Below, piece by piece: positions 7,609 through 16,723 of a stretch of DNA of 64,000 nucleotides. A program made the translations under genes and the position numbers. The notes under the pieces were generated by a model. That model was given only the letters and a program-made list of their open reading frames with translations, was not told the origin of the DNA and searched no databases. The DNA lies in NCBI RefSeq assembly GCF_004803915.1, contig NZ_CP039396.1, forward strand, positions 310,001 through 374,000, given 5' to 3'. The stretch is from Duncaniella dubosii (GTDB taxonomy: Bacteria > Bacteroidota > Bacteroidia > Bacteroidales > Muribaculaceae). Positions within the stretch are counted from its first letter, which is position 1; each line of letters starts with the position of its first letter.

Positions 7609-10345
7609 TATTGTTATTAATTCCTTTATTTAGTATGTCAACAATTTTTTGTTCTTCACCATGACCTACTGTTGAAAGCCGCAGTAGTGGAAGACCGAAT
7701 GATTCAAGGATTCTGTCTTTCATGCGGTCTCTTTGAAACTGTTCAGTCTTTTCATTATGGAAGCTATAACCGTCTGTCTCAACCGCAAGAAGAGGCTCTT
7801 TCGTAACTCGGTTGATGACTAAAAAGTCAATATGCGTTGATGGATGCAGAGCATATTTTCTCTCCCGTTCTGATAAGCCCTGTGTATCGTTTATAAGATA
7901 CTGCATAGGATAATGACAAAGAGCCTTGATGTGAGACAGGTGAGGATAATTTGTTCGGATATTCTCAATTAAATCAAAAGTCAGATTTTCCGAATCGTAT
8001 TCAGATACAGGCTCATTATCGCGATTATAAGCCTGAATTTGAGAAAAAAGATAATCAAAGATTGAACGAAGTTTACTCTGTATAACAATCCCTTGCTGAT
8101 ATTTGATGTAATTGATTAGATCATGAATATTACCGTTAAGTTCCTGTGGATTACCGGTTACAACAAGGCAAAATTTGTTTTTAGCTCGAGAGACTGCTAC
8201 ATTCAGAAGGTTAGCGTTATCGGCAAATTCAGTAATAGAATCATCCGTAACACTCATAATTATGGTATCTTTTTCTCGCCCTTGATATTTATGCACTGTC
8301 GCTACTTCAATTTCGGGAATCTGATAATGAAATTGATTAACCTGACTATTGTATGGTGCGATTATACCCGTATCCTTGAAATTATCAAGCAACGGCATTA
8401 GCTCAATTTTCACTGCATCGATTTCACGTTGGTTATAATGACCTCTGCAATGCTGTCCGGGAGCGGTCGTAAGAACTAACAGATGTTTCTTGATATCGCT
8501 CCGCTTTGTCATGATGAGCAGATTTCCGCCATAGAATTTCTGATTGCAAAAGTTGATTATATCGGGATGACAACGATAATGTTCACGAAGTAGCGTCTCC
8601 GGAACGTTAGGAATTGTCGCTAATACAGAGCTTAAGAAGCTGTGATTGGAGGCATCATATGAATCGGAGATATTTGTTGATTTCCTAATCTCATCCATTT
8701 TTAATCTATCATCTTCGGTAATCACGTTCGGCAGTTGCATGGTATCTCCTACAATAACAGCATTTCTCGCGCATGTCAGAGCTAATAAGCCGGTTTCAAC
8801 TGAAACCTGAGATGCTTCGTCCATAATGACATAGTCAAAGATGGTGTCACTATTGAAGCAGGTCTTTGATGAGAATGTGGTACTAAGTATAATAGGATAA
8901 TCGGCTAATACAGATTCCCCATTGTTGAATAAATCCTTTACAGAATCTATGATTGGTCGTTCTGCCTTATATCGGTGGGCTAAAGAGGCTTTAAGGACTT
9001 CCATTGAACTTTCAGTCAGAGACTTCATTAAGGCATCAGCATTAAGTTGAGATAGATTGGTTTCTAAATCATCAATCTCAGATCTAAGTTCATGGACTCT
9101 ACGTATATAGAACAGCCAGTTGAGCAGTAAGATAATCCGGGAAATTGATTCTGCTGTCAATTCGTCCTTTATGTCAAATGATAATCTAAGGCGTAGTTCA
9201 AGACTGAATTTATCAAAAAGACGTTTGAAACGATTCAAAAGGCCATTTGAGTCATGTTGATATTTTGAGAATGTTTTTATTCGACTTAATATTTTGAGAA
9301 TCTTGGATGAGGATGTCTTGACTTCTTTATTGCTGAATTTATCGGGATGCTCTTGTTTATAATGAGACATTTCTACTTCTACCTCAGCTAATTCCTGACG
9401 GCATATTGCCAGCCTTTCCTGCATATCGAAGATGTTCTCAACTTTCTCAAGGCTGTCTTTGACTTCATGATATGCACGGTTTGTCTCCATTGTGGTCTTG
9501 TTCCACGTTTGAATTTGCGGATTCAACGGAGGTTGATTTGCAATAAAAGCTTCTTTATTCTCTTTTTTGCCTAATGAAGCAACCAGAAAATCGAGCCCAT
9601 TTTTAGCGAGTTTTTCCAATACATTCTCTGTCGCGGAGTTATTACTGGAAACCACTAAAACAGATTTCTTATCTCTCAACAGGTTCGCGATAATGTTGAG
9701 AATCGTCTGAGTCTTACCTGTTCCCGGAGGTCCTTGGATAACACTTATCTGATTGGTTAGAGCTGCTTTCACAGCTCGCATCTGACTTGAGTTGCAACCA
9801 AAAGGGAATAATGGAGTTTCAAGATTAAAACGTTTTATACCCTGATTGGGGTTAATATAACTGGATGCAACGGTTGATTCATCAACAAAATCAATTCGGG
9901 CATAAACCGATGATAATATTCCTTCTGACGATTCATCCTCCACATTAATCCCAAGAGTATTTATTCCCGCACATTGTTTAAGATAATCAAACACGTTTAT
10001 TGCCTCACCGGTCAAACATGAACGACGAATGTCAACCTCGCTTCCTGAGTAATGTTTGACAAAACCTTTACTATAAGTTATAGCATAATATTTAGTTGTA
10101 TTTTGGGCAAACAAATGAACTGCCTGAATATTCTTTTCCTTTATGCCATTGACAAAAATGTGACAGTTCTCAAAATCTATTGTGATCGGATTTGTTAGCC
10201 ACAAAACATTGTCTCTTGAGTAAGAATAGATTTTATCAGTATTCTGAAATTTGATGGCGTATTTATAACCGTCAAGTCGGATGGAATCAACCTGATATGT
10301 CTTGTCCACCCCATTGATTATTATGATATGATTTTCGAGATTCAT
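7598..10345 (-). CDS. SF1 (UPF1/DNA2-like) helicase fused to a DUF2726 nuclease domain
   Basis: This 915-residue protein has a leading region of about 180 residues, then an SF1 helicase: Walker A GPPGTGKT (205-212), DEASQ motif II, a long coiled-coil-like insertion between them, and motifs V and VI (HKYQGREKD, NVAVSRAKN). The C-terminus is a DUF2726-type PD-(D/E)XK domain with HIDFLVINR, AVETDGYSFH and SFGLPLLRLST. Helicase-nuclease fusions of this layout occur in anti-phage loci and act on foreign DNA or RNA; a defence role here is inferred from context. It is followed by the overlapping VbhA-like gene. A separate promoter is likely in the 40 bp upstream. Confidence 0.82.
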   Translation of the reverse strand: MNLENHIIIINGVDKTYQVDSIRLDGYKYAIKFQNTDKIYSYSRDNVLWLTNPITIDFENCHIFVNGIKEKNIQAVHLFAQNTTKYYAITYSKGFVKHYSGSEVDIRRSCLTGEAINVFDYLKQCAGINTLGINVEDESSEGILSSVYARIDFVDESTVASSYINPNQGIKRFNLETPLFPFGCNSSQMRAVKAALTNQISVIQGPPGTGKTQTILNIIANLLRDKKSVLVVSSNNSATENVLEKLAKNGLDFLVASLGKKENKEAFIANQPPLNPQIQTWNKTTMETNRAYHEVKDSLEKVENIFDMQERLAICRQELAEVEVEMSHYKQEHPDKFSNKEVKTSSSKILKILSRIKTFSKYQHDSNGLLNRFKRLFDKFSLELRLRLSFDIKDELTAESISRIILLLNWLFYIRRVHELRSEIDDLETNLSQLNADALMKSLTESSMEVLKASLAHRYKAERPIIDSVKDLFNNGESVLADYPIILSTTFSSKTCFNSDTIFDYVIMDEASQVSVETGLLALTCARNAVIVGDTMQLPNVITEDDRLKMDEIRKSTNISDSYDASNHSFLSSVLATIPNVPETLLREHYRCHPDIINFCNQKFYGGNLLIMTKRSDIKKHLLVLTTAPGQHCRGHYNQREIDAVKIELMPLLDNFKDTGIIAPYNSQVNQFHYQIPEIEVATVHKYQGREKDTIIMSVTDDSITEFADNANLLNVAVSRAKNKFCLVVTGNPQELNGNIHDLINYIKYQQGIVIQSKLRSIFDYLFSQIQAYNRDNEPVSEYDSENLTFDLIENIRTNYPHLSHIKALCHYPMQYLINDTQGLSERERKYALHPSTHIDFLVINRVTKEPLLAVETDGYSFHNEKTEQFQRDRMKDRILESFGLPLLRLSTVGHGEEQKIVDILNKGINNNNGI

Positions 10346-10392
10346 CTGTTACTATGCCTACAAAGTTACTTGATACCGTTCAAAAACAGAGG

Positions 10393-10713
10393 TTATTTCA
10401 TAATTATCCATCTGCCGGTTTTGTCAGATCCCTCTCTTTTGATAATGCCAAACTCTTTCAATTTTTTAAGATTTCTTTTTACTGTAGCGATTGATTTATT
10501 TAATTGATTAGCAATGTCAGAGTAAGTCGCTGAAGGACTACCTTTAATTATATTATATATTGAATGAAGATTCTTTTCAAGAGTCTCTTCTCCTTTTACA
10601 GGGTCATTTACAGGGTCATTTACAGGGTCATTTTCGTTACCATTAAGCAATGCCCGAGAGATACCTTCTTCTCCTTCATGGCAGGGGATACGGACGAGGA
10701 ATGAAAGACAGTC
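10393..10713 (-). pseudogene. C-terminal remnant of an AlbA_2/ATP-binding transcriptional regulator
   Basis: The frame is open back to a stop at 10714-10716 and reads DCLSFLVRIPCHEGEEG, then a DPVN repeat, then a winged-helix domain (SATYSDIANQLNKSIATVKR, ending TGRWIIMK). This is the typical C-terminal end of Bacteroidota AlbA_2-type ATP-binding regulators, whose DPV repeat links the ATPase-like region to the wHTH. The AlbA_2 and ATPase regions are missing. An isolated wHTH protein of 85 residues could still be made from a TTG at 10650, but no convincing ribosome-binding site is seen. Confidence 0.7.
10595..10630. repeat. Three exact 12-bp tandem repeats (TTTACAGGGTCA)
   Basis: The 12-mer TTTACAGGGTCA is repeated three times without change and encodes the NDPV linker repeat of the wHTH remnant. 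Slippage here would change the linker length by four residues without a frameshift. Confidence 0.9.
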
Positions 10714-10762
10714 TTAAAATTTATCGGTAGTGTCATGATTCAGTTGTTAAGTTGGGCGAAAA

Positions 10763-11832
10763 TTATCCAATAATTTCTTTAGTGAGGATTTCCCACCAGC
10801 CGTTACGACGACCGTTGCGACGCACAATGATTCCTTTCTCGACGAGGGCTGACGTAATGGTCTTGACTGTGCGCTCTGATTTACGAATTGTCGAAGCCAT
10901 TTCCTTTTGGGTCATCTTGGGATTGGATTCTATACAGCGGAGTATGGCTGTTTCCTCCAAAGTGCAGTCTAAAGTACAAATATTGCTCTTTGGACTATCT
11001 TCGGTTGCACTTTGAATTGCAGGAGCAGGAAGGGAAGCTCCGACAAGCATATCACGGTTGCGTAGTTCATTCTTTTCGCCGAGAATCACATTGCGCAGGA
11101 ATCGCTCCAAAATTCGGTTGTGGGAGTGATATTCAACCCTTTATATGATGCTCTGACGAGTGCATTGCGAAAATGCCATGAATGTTCCTTGAACATATCG
11201 TTGGTTGCCGGAATACCCATCGAGCGGAGATACTTTATGAGGAATACCGCAGTTGTGCGAGTATTACCCTCACGAAAAGGATGGATCTGCCACAGGTCTG
11301 CGACAAACTGAGACAGATGCTTGATAATCTCAGCCATCGGGCGATTTGAATAGTCAAACTCTTTCTCCCGTGACAGGTCATATTCGATAGCTTCGCGTAA
11401 GTCAATAGCAGGCTGATAACTTACGGAGGCACTACCTCCAAGCACCCATTCTTTCTTACTTAGTTCGACCTGTCGCAATTGTCCGGCAAACTTGAATACA
11501 CCGTCAAAGATACGCCGATGAATAGATGTAAGCCCAACTAAAGAGAAAGCAAACGATGGTTCACTGAGAATCTTTGCAATGTTGACGGAAGCCTTGTCTC
11601 CCTCTTCATCCACAGCATCATGTCCCGACTTGGTCTCATAATAAACCTTGATGCGGTCGCGAGCCTCATCAATGGTAATGTCACCCTCGATATGCTGACG
11701 CGCAGTGTCAAGGAGATAGGTCGAAACCTTCAACCCATCCACATCCTGAAGACCGATTGCCGTTTGCCAAGCATCCGCCCTCTCTTTCTGTTCCGGTTCA
11801 CCGTGGACTATGTACTCGTCAAATTCGCTCAT
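10763..11832 (-). pseudogene. Fic protein with VbhA-like N-terminus and C-terminal wHTH, broken by one base
   Basis: From 11832 the frame encodes a VbhA-like N-terminal region, then a Fic core with the active-site loop HPFREGNTRTT, and stops at 11086 after TPTTEFWSDSCAM. The other frame continues the protein as LERFLRNVILGEKNELRNRDM and a wHTH (MTQKEMASTIRKSERTVK to NGWWEI) to 10763. Adding one T to the TTTT run near 11113 restores TPTTEFLERFLRN, so a single-base deletion explains the break. Intact, it would be a ~355-residue Fic AMP-transferase. The gene begins 45 bp after the TIR gene. The Fic core itself, including its catalytic His, remains translatable. Confidence 0.78.
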
Positions 11833-11876
11833 ATATTGTTCTCTTAAATGATACTACTCTTATTTCTGTATAATAG

Positions 11877-12878
11877 TTAGAACGGCAAATCTTCAGCAGA
11901 GGTCTCATGGTCTCCAAAAATAAATAATGAAGTTGACATATTATATCGTTTTAATAAACTATTGATGCCTTGCAACACGTCAGGTTGTAATAAAATTGGA
12001 TTATGGGAGTATTCTTTGTAAATTAATTCCGCATAGACACGTTCTATTGTTGGAAAGCTATTAATTACGTCAATCCATTGTAATGCTTTTTCGGATGTCT
12101 TTGAATTAATGAGAAGTTTGGCTAAACTGTTACAGTAGATACCATGAGTACGTTCATCTTTAAACACACATTCTGCAACCTTTTGTGCGACATGGGATGC
12201 ATCAAGACCATCGGCTTTAATCATTTGATATCTACCCAAGAAGCCATAAGGAATAATGTCTTTTTTTATAGGAATACATAATTTGTTTTGTCCCAATGCT
12301 ATTCCAACCTCTTGATCACACCAACTACTATATCTAAATCTTTTTACTAATATGGCGCAAAGAGCGTTCATTGAAAATAGAGCATCAGTTAGAATCGAGG
12401 ACCATTCTTTAGATGGTTCTATGTCTTCGTGGGCTACAAAGCCGTGAATCCCCCATTTCTCTAAGCAGACTTTAAGATTCTTCGCCGAGACTTTATTTTC
12501 TGAGATATGACTTATGAAAAGACGAAAATAATCCAGACCCCATATAGGTTCTGTTGTAGGTGTATAAACGGTAGCATCATCGTATGGTACAATGATTATT
12601 TTGTTAATTACAAGCGACTCATTGCTCTTAAGAGCATTATTGAATGCATCAGTAATATCTTCTATAATTATATTTTCGTCATCACCTTTTATTTGAAGAT
12701 ATTGTTCTACCGAAACCTTTAATTCGATGGTAAAGTAGTCAATTCCACCGTTCCAATTATCGTGATTATCAAAAATTTCATATAGATTCTCCTCTATAAA
12801 TAGTTCAAAAGCCTTTTGATTCTGATATTTCAGAAAATTGTGGACGGTTCTATAATATGTCTTGAATACATCTAACAT
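11877..12878 (-). CDS. TIR-domain protein with an uncharacterised N-terminal domain
   Basis: Residues ~117-235 form a TIR domain: YFRLFISHISENK, WGIHGFVAHEDIEPSKEW, then WCDQEVGIALG containing Glu190, the likely catalytic Glu of an NADase. The first ~115 residues are an unrecognised alpha/beta domain and the last ~100 look helical. TIR effectors in bacteria hydrolyse NAD+ or make signalling nucleotides; which applies here is unknown. It lies 8 bp after the kinase-like gene and appears to be the last gene of the SIR2-HerA-kinase-TIR operon. Two NAD-linked effector folds in one operon is unusual. Confidence 0.83.
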   Translation of the reverse strand: MLDVFKTYYRTVHNFLKYQNQKAFELFIEENLYEIFDNHDNWNGGIDYFTIELKVSVEQYLQIKGDDENIIIEDITDAFNNALKSNESLVINKIIIVPYDDATVYTPTTEPIWGLDYFRLFISHISENKVSAKNLKVCLEKWGIHGFVAHEDIEPSKEWSSILTDALFSMNALCAILVKRFRYSSWCDQEVGIALGQNKLCIPIKKDIIPYGFLGRYQMIKADGLDASHVAQKVAECVFKDERTHGIYCNSLAKLLINSKTSEKALQWIDVINSFPTIERVYAELIYKEYSHNPILLQPDVLQGINSLLKRYNMSTSLFIFGDHETSAEDLPF

Positions 12879-12886
12879 AATAGAGT

Positions 12887-13564
12887 TTACATAAATGTTT
12901 GCATGTCGAGGACTTTTAAGTTGCCTGTCTTATCAAACATGAAGTTACCTTCATTCAAGTCAATTCGTCCTTCGGGACATATACTAAACAATTCATCATA
13001 TGCGTTTTCTATGAATTCAAAGAAAACAGATACATTATGTATCCGTGTGGATATTTGTTTATTTGAGAATTTTATGAACGTGTCCTCATCGTCATTGATA
13101 TGCGATATATAATTTTTACACAGCATTATGCAACGATTGATTTTAGCGAGTTCTTTGTTCTTGTATATTGACCATAGATCGCTCCAAGTTAGAAATTTGC
13201 AGAGTGAGCTATCTGGAAAAAGAGAAAACCATGCATGTCTAAAGTCGTTAAAAGCATCATTAACCCATTTTTGTTCTGATGATTTATATAGTTGTTCCAT
13301 AATAATCCATGTGTACATTCGCTCCTCACTGACGGAGTAAAAGTCTCCCATAGATTCAATATTACATAGATATTTACAATGATGACCTTGAAGAGCGTTG
13401 CATACAAACACCTCTTGTGAATCAGAGGTTAATTTCAGTGCTTTGCCTTCAGGTAGAGCAAAGGCAACCCCGTGATTACCAGTCCCAAGTAATCCTATAA
13501 ACTTAATATGAGGATATTTGAGAGAAAGTTCCTGTTTTAATTTATCGATTTTCTCTTTTTTCAT
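12887..13564 (-). CDS. Small protein-kinase-like protein
   Basis: This 225-residue protein has a Gly-rich loop GTGNHGVAF (27-35), a candidate ATP Lys in KALKLT (Lys44), and near the C-terminus RIDLNEGNFMFDKTG with Asp202 and Asn207, then LKVLDMQTF with Asp220. That is the order of catalytic loop and metal-binding Asp in protein-kinase-fold phosphotransferases, though the usual DFG is replaced by LDMQ. It starts 2 bp after the presumed end of HerA and 8 bp before TIR, so it belongs to the same operon. The substrate is unknown; a regulatory role toward SIR2 or TIR is conjecture. Confidence 0.65.
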   Translation of the reverse strand: MKKEKIDKLKQELSLKYPHIKFIGLLGTGNHGVAFALPEGKALKLTSDSQEVFVCNALQGHHCKYLCNIESMGDFYSVSEERMYTWIIMEQLYKSSEQKWVNDAFNDFRHAWFSLFPDSSLCKFLTWSDLWSIYKNKELAKINRCIMLCKNYISHINDDEDTFIKFSNKQISTRIHNVSVFFEFIENAYDELFSICPEGRIDLNEGNFMFDKTGNLKVLDMQTFM

Positions 13565-14603
13565 TTTTACAAGTTTTCATCTATATCTCTATCAGCATCA
13601 TCTATGTAATCGTCATCTTCATATTCATCATTACATTCATCGTCGACCCAATTTTCAGACAATTTGATAGTTTGGCTCTTGGTTGAACAGATAGAGGCAA
13701 CTGAGAGACTTGCATGACTATAGGCAAGTCTGCAATCTGACCTGAAAGTATACAAGCCCCTACGGGAAGTATTGGCAATGATTCAATCGAAATCTTATCT
13801 AAATAAGCAACAGCCTTCTCTATCATCTCCACATCTCTATTGTTGACAAGACGATGGATTAGGTAATTATGCAACTGAGAAACAATGGTAGGAGATATAT
13901 CCGATGGGCGTTGGCTTGATATTGTTAAGAAAACTCCAAATTTGCGTCCTTCTTTAATAATTTCTTCATAAGTCTCAAGTCTATAATCTTTCCAACTCTC
14001 TGTTTCTCGCTTAGATTGAGTAGAAAGGATATTATGGGCTTCATCTATAATAATGTTCAAAAATCGCAAACTCCCCTTTGTCTTAACTTTATGTTTGCGA
14101 TATAATGACATCGAAATCATTAAAGGAATTAGTTTTTTTAATTCAATCTTTAAATCATTGAGATTTATGATTGAAATATTGTTCCCTTTAAAGATATCCG
14201 TATCATTGCTAACATCAAATACATTAGGCATGTCTGCAATGAATGATTCAAGTCGCCTAACAACGGGAGCAATATGCTCATTATTAGCTCTATTCTCAAC
14301 AACGTCCATTATTAAACGAAGGTAAAGAAATGCGACAAATCGTTCAAGTGGATTATTTGGAATCTTGTATTCCTCCAACATGGAGCTAAGCACTAACCGA
14401 TTGATATTTTCATCGTAGTTGTCTGAATCAAGAAAAATCTTTGTTCCTATAATATGTATTGAACCAGTATTATATAGATCAATGCCATCAAAAACAGATT
14501 TATCTGCCCAATCTTCAGTCAAGCCGTTTATCAGTATTTGGTTGATTAAGTCGAGTAGATATCGTTCTCTTTGAACATCTTTAAGTAATATGATATCTCT
14601 GAT

Positions 14604-14613
14604 AAATTTCTTT
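14604..14613. repeat. Target-site duplication of the IS4-family element, left copy
   Basis: AAATTTCTTT, repeated at 15837-15846. Both copies are HerA coding sequence. Confidence 0.8.
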
Positions 14614-15734
14614 TAAGTACATGACAAAAATTTGAAAACATCGAATTTAGTAGTATAAGCCGGACGCAGAAGTATGGTCGCAATCTCCTCCAAACCATAC
14701 TTGACAAGCGACTTTGCCTTTCTTCCATGTTTCAGAATCCTTATCGGTTTAATATTTATATCTTTATGTTCACCAACGAGATACGCCCATACAAGAGCCA
14801 TGCAGACCATCGCCGTAAGACGAGCGATGCGGTTGATGTCGCGCAGGTGGGTGTCCTCGATGTTGAAGCCGGAGGATTTCATAGCTCTGAAGCATGTCTC
14901 AATCTGCCATCGTTGTTTGTAAGTGGCAACGGCCTCTTCGGGGCGGTTATAACAAATCAGAATTTGCAGTTCAGGCACGCCATCGGAGTTTTTCAGCAAG
15001 GCTCCGGAAATATAGACATATTCCCCTTTGAGGAGAAACAGCTTGTCGTAGACACGTTCCTGGCCGAGCTTAAGACCGTGAAACAGATGCCACGCCCTGA
15101 CATCCTGGCAGGATTTGGGATTGCGCAACCAAAAATTCTGTTTAATCCGCAGATAGTATCGGATGCGTCTGTTGTTGAGATATTCGACCCATTCCTTGCC
15201 GACAAACTCGCGGTCGGCAACAAGAGAGTCGATACACTCGGCTCCGAACAATCGTATAAATCTATCAATCAGCCACGTCCGTTCTTTCCAATTGGAATTG
15301 CCGCGTTTGTCGAGCATGGTAAAGAGCAGAGGAAAGGCAACACCCTTGTAAGTGACACCAAGCATAAGGATATTGATGTTGACCTCACCGAATTTCCAGT
15401 TGGTGCGGTCAAGGCTCAGGACCAGTCCTGTCTTGACGGGCAGAAGAGCAAATATCACTTTGGCGATAAGGTCAAGGTTGAGGGCATATCCGGCAAGGAA
15501 CCTTTGCAGACGGCGCAGGTTGGAATCACGCTCCACACACGTAGGCATTGCAGATGCTATCTTGTGGAGACTGACTGTCTGCACAACGCAAAGTGCCTGA
15601 AGAACAAACGCAAGCAATTTTATGCGGGCAAGATTCATTACCGAGCCAAGATGCTCTTGCATAATCGGGACAATTTGATTAACTTTGCCATTGTCCCTGA
15701 GAGTTGTCGTAACTTTCATGGAAAAAGCGGTCAA
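14613..15734 (-). CDS. IS4-family transposase
   Basis: This 373-residue transposase has catalytic Asp109 in LSLDRTNW, Asp174 in LVADREF, and Glu279 within the IS4 signature YREK: Tyr272, Arg275, Glu279 and Lys286 in YKQRWQIETCFRAMK. A Met six residues in (MKVTTTL) is an alternative start. The stop codon lies exactly at the edge of the element, so the last base of TAA may come from the target repeat. The frame is intact, so the element could still be active. Confidence 0.92.
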   Translation of the reverse strand: MTAFSMKVTTTLRDNGKVNQIVPIMQEHLGSVMNLARIKLLAFVLQALCVVQTVSLHKIASAMPTCVERDSNLRRLQRFLAGYALNLDLIAKVIFALLPVKTGLVLSLDRTNWKFGEVNINILMLGVTYKGVAFPLLFTMLDKRGNSNWKERTWLIDRFIRLFGAECIDSLVADREFVGKEWVEYLNNRRIRYYLRIKQNFWLRNPKSCQDVRAWHLFHGLKLGQERVYDKLFLLKGEYVYISGALLKNSDGVPELQILICYNRPEEAVATYKQRWQIETCFRAMKSSGFNIEDTHLRDINRIARLTAMVCMALVWAYLVGEHKDINIKPIRILKHGRKAKSLVKYGLEEIATILLRPAYTTKFDVFKFLSCT

Positions 15735-15836
15735 ACTTTTCTTTAAAGTTACTAATTTTCAGGGACTTTTACAAGTAATAACTAATTAAAAATCAATCAT
15801 ATAACTGACAAAAATTAATTTTTGTCATCTACTAAA
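14614..15836 (-). mobile_element. IS4-family insertion sequence inside HerA
   Basis: The ends carry imperfect inverted repeats of about 19 bp (left TAAGTACATGACAAAAATT, right complement TTAGTAGATGACAAAAATT). They are flanked by a 10-bp direct repeat AAATTTCTTT at 14604-14613 and 15837-15846, in the IS4 range. One transposase gene fills the element. The A/T-rich target makes the exact edge uncertain by 1-2 bases. The insertion splits the HerA reading frame. Confidence 0.87.
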
Positions 15837-15846
15837 AAATTTCTTT
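15837..15846. repeat. Target-site duplication of the IS4-family element, right copy
   Basis: AAATTTCTTT, an exact copy of 14604-14613. Confidence 0.8.
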
Positions 15847-16723
15847 ATCAAATTCTTAAAGTGATTCTCAATTTCTTCGTAGGTCTCGTGTTGAGTTACT
15901 CTATTATATAGTCTAATTGTTCTTTTAAGAAACGGTTGCTGAGTTTTTTCCGTTGCGTCAGAAAGAATACTAAGGGTTTCCAGACGTATTAAATCATCTA
16001 ATGAAATAGGCAGCTTATCTTTTGTTCCCGACATAGAAGACAAATTGAAAATAGTCTTTGATGGTGTTATAACGTCATTGGATGAATATTCACCATTGAA
16101 GTCAAATAGAACAAATCTCGCTGTTTCTTTGAATTTTTTATACTGACCCATTTTTGCAAACAGCTCTTGATAAAGCTTTGCAAGTGTATGACTTTTCCCA
16201 CTACCTGTGTTTCCAAAAATTCCAACATGTGATGCAAAGAGTTTATCGATACTTATCTCTACAGGTATATTTTCATCACTTATGATATGGCCTAGATTTA
16301 TGGCAATCTCATCGGGAGCAGCAAATCTATGTATTAACGCAAATTCCTCATTGTCCAATAAATAGCAAATGTCACCAATCAGTGGGATTTCTTTAATACC
16401 TTTATGATACATAGATCCATCAAAATACCCAATGATTTTTACGATTAGGAAGCGGAATAATCGATCCTCTTGACTATGATAATCCTCATTAATGTGATTC
16501 TCCTTAAGAAGCTCTCCCTCTACTTTTGCAACGAGGCGATTAAATCCCTTCTTGATTTTGAGATAACTGCCGACAGATACATTCTTCACCAACTGGCCTT
16601 GATAAAGAATATGTGATAAGTTTTTATTCTTATCTACTTTGATGGTTATTTCGCGACCATTTACAGCATAAATCTCTCCAATTCTAAAAATTGAATCTTT
16701 GAGGCAATTTTGTTTTGACATAA

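Larger units (their letters stand above)
13567..16721 (-). pseudogene. herA: HerA-like ATPase, interrupted by an IS4-family element
   Basis: The N-terminal part (16721 to ~15837) has a HAS-barrel-like start, Walker A GNTGSGKSHT (170-179) and Walker B VLFDFNGEY. The C-terminal part (below 14604) has IIIDEAHNIL, SQRPSDISP and HRLVNNRDVEMI, typical of HerA/FtsK-like hexameric translocases. Deleting the IS with one target repeat restores one frame (LIKKFIRDIILL). A second lesion lies near 13690: the frame switches from VSQLPLS into TKSQTIKLSENWVDDE, whose stop at 13567 sits just before the kinase start. It follows SIR2 by 2 bp, as in SIR2-HerA (Nezha) defence pairs. As sequenced the ATPase cannot be made whole. 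Confidence 0.85.

Noticed and set aside
10595..10630. Short regular repeats resembling a CRISPR array
   Set aside because: The units are 12 bp without spacers and encode the DPVN linker of a wHTH remnant.
13567..13755. Separate 62-residue acidic protein after HerA
   Set aside because: Its C-terminal half fits as the frameshifted end of HerA rather than as an independent gene.
14727..15746. Long plus-strand open frame of 339 residues
   Set aside because: It lies wholly opposite the IS4-family transposase, which has clear catalytic motifs; the plus-strand product has none.
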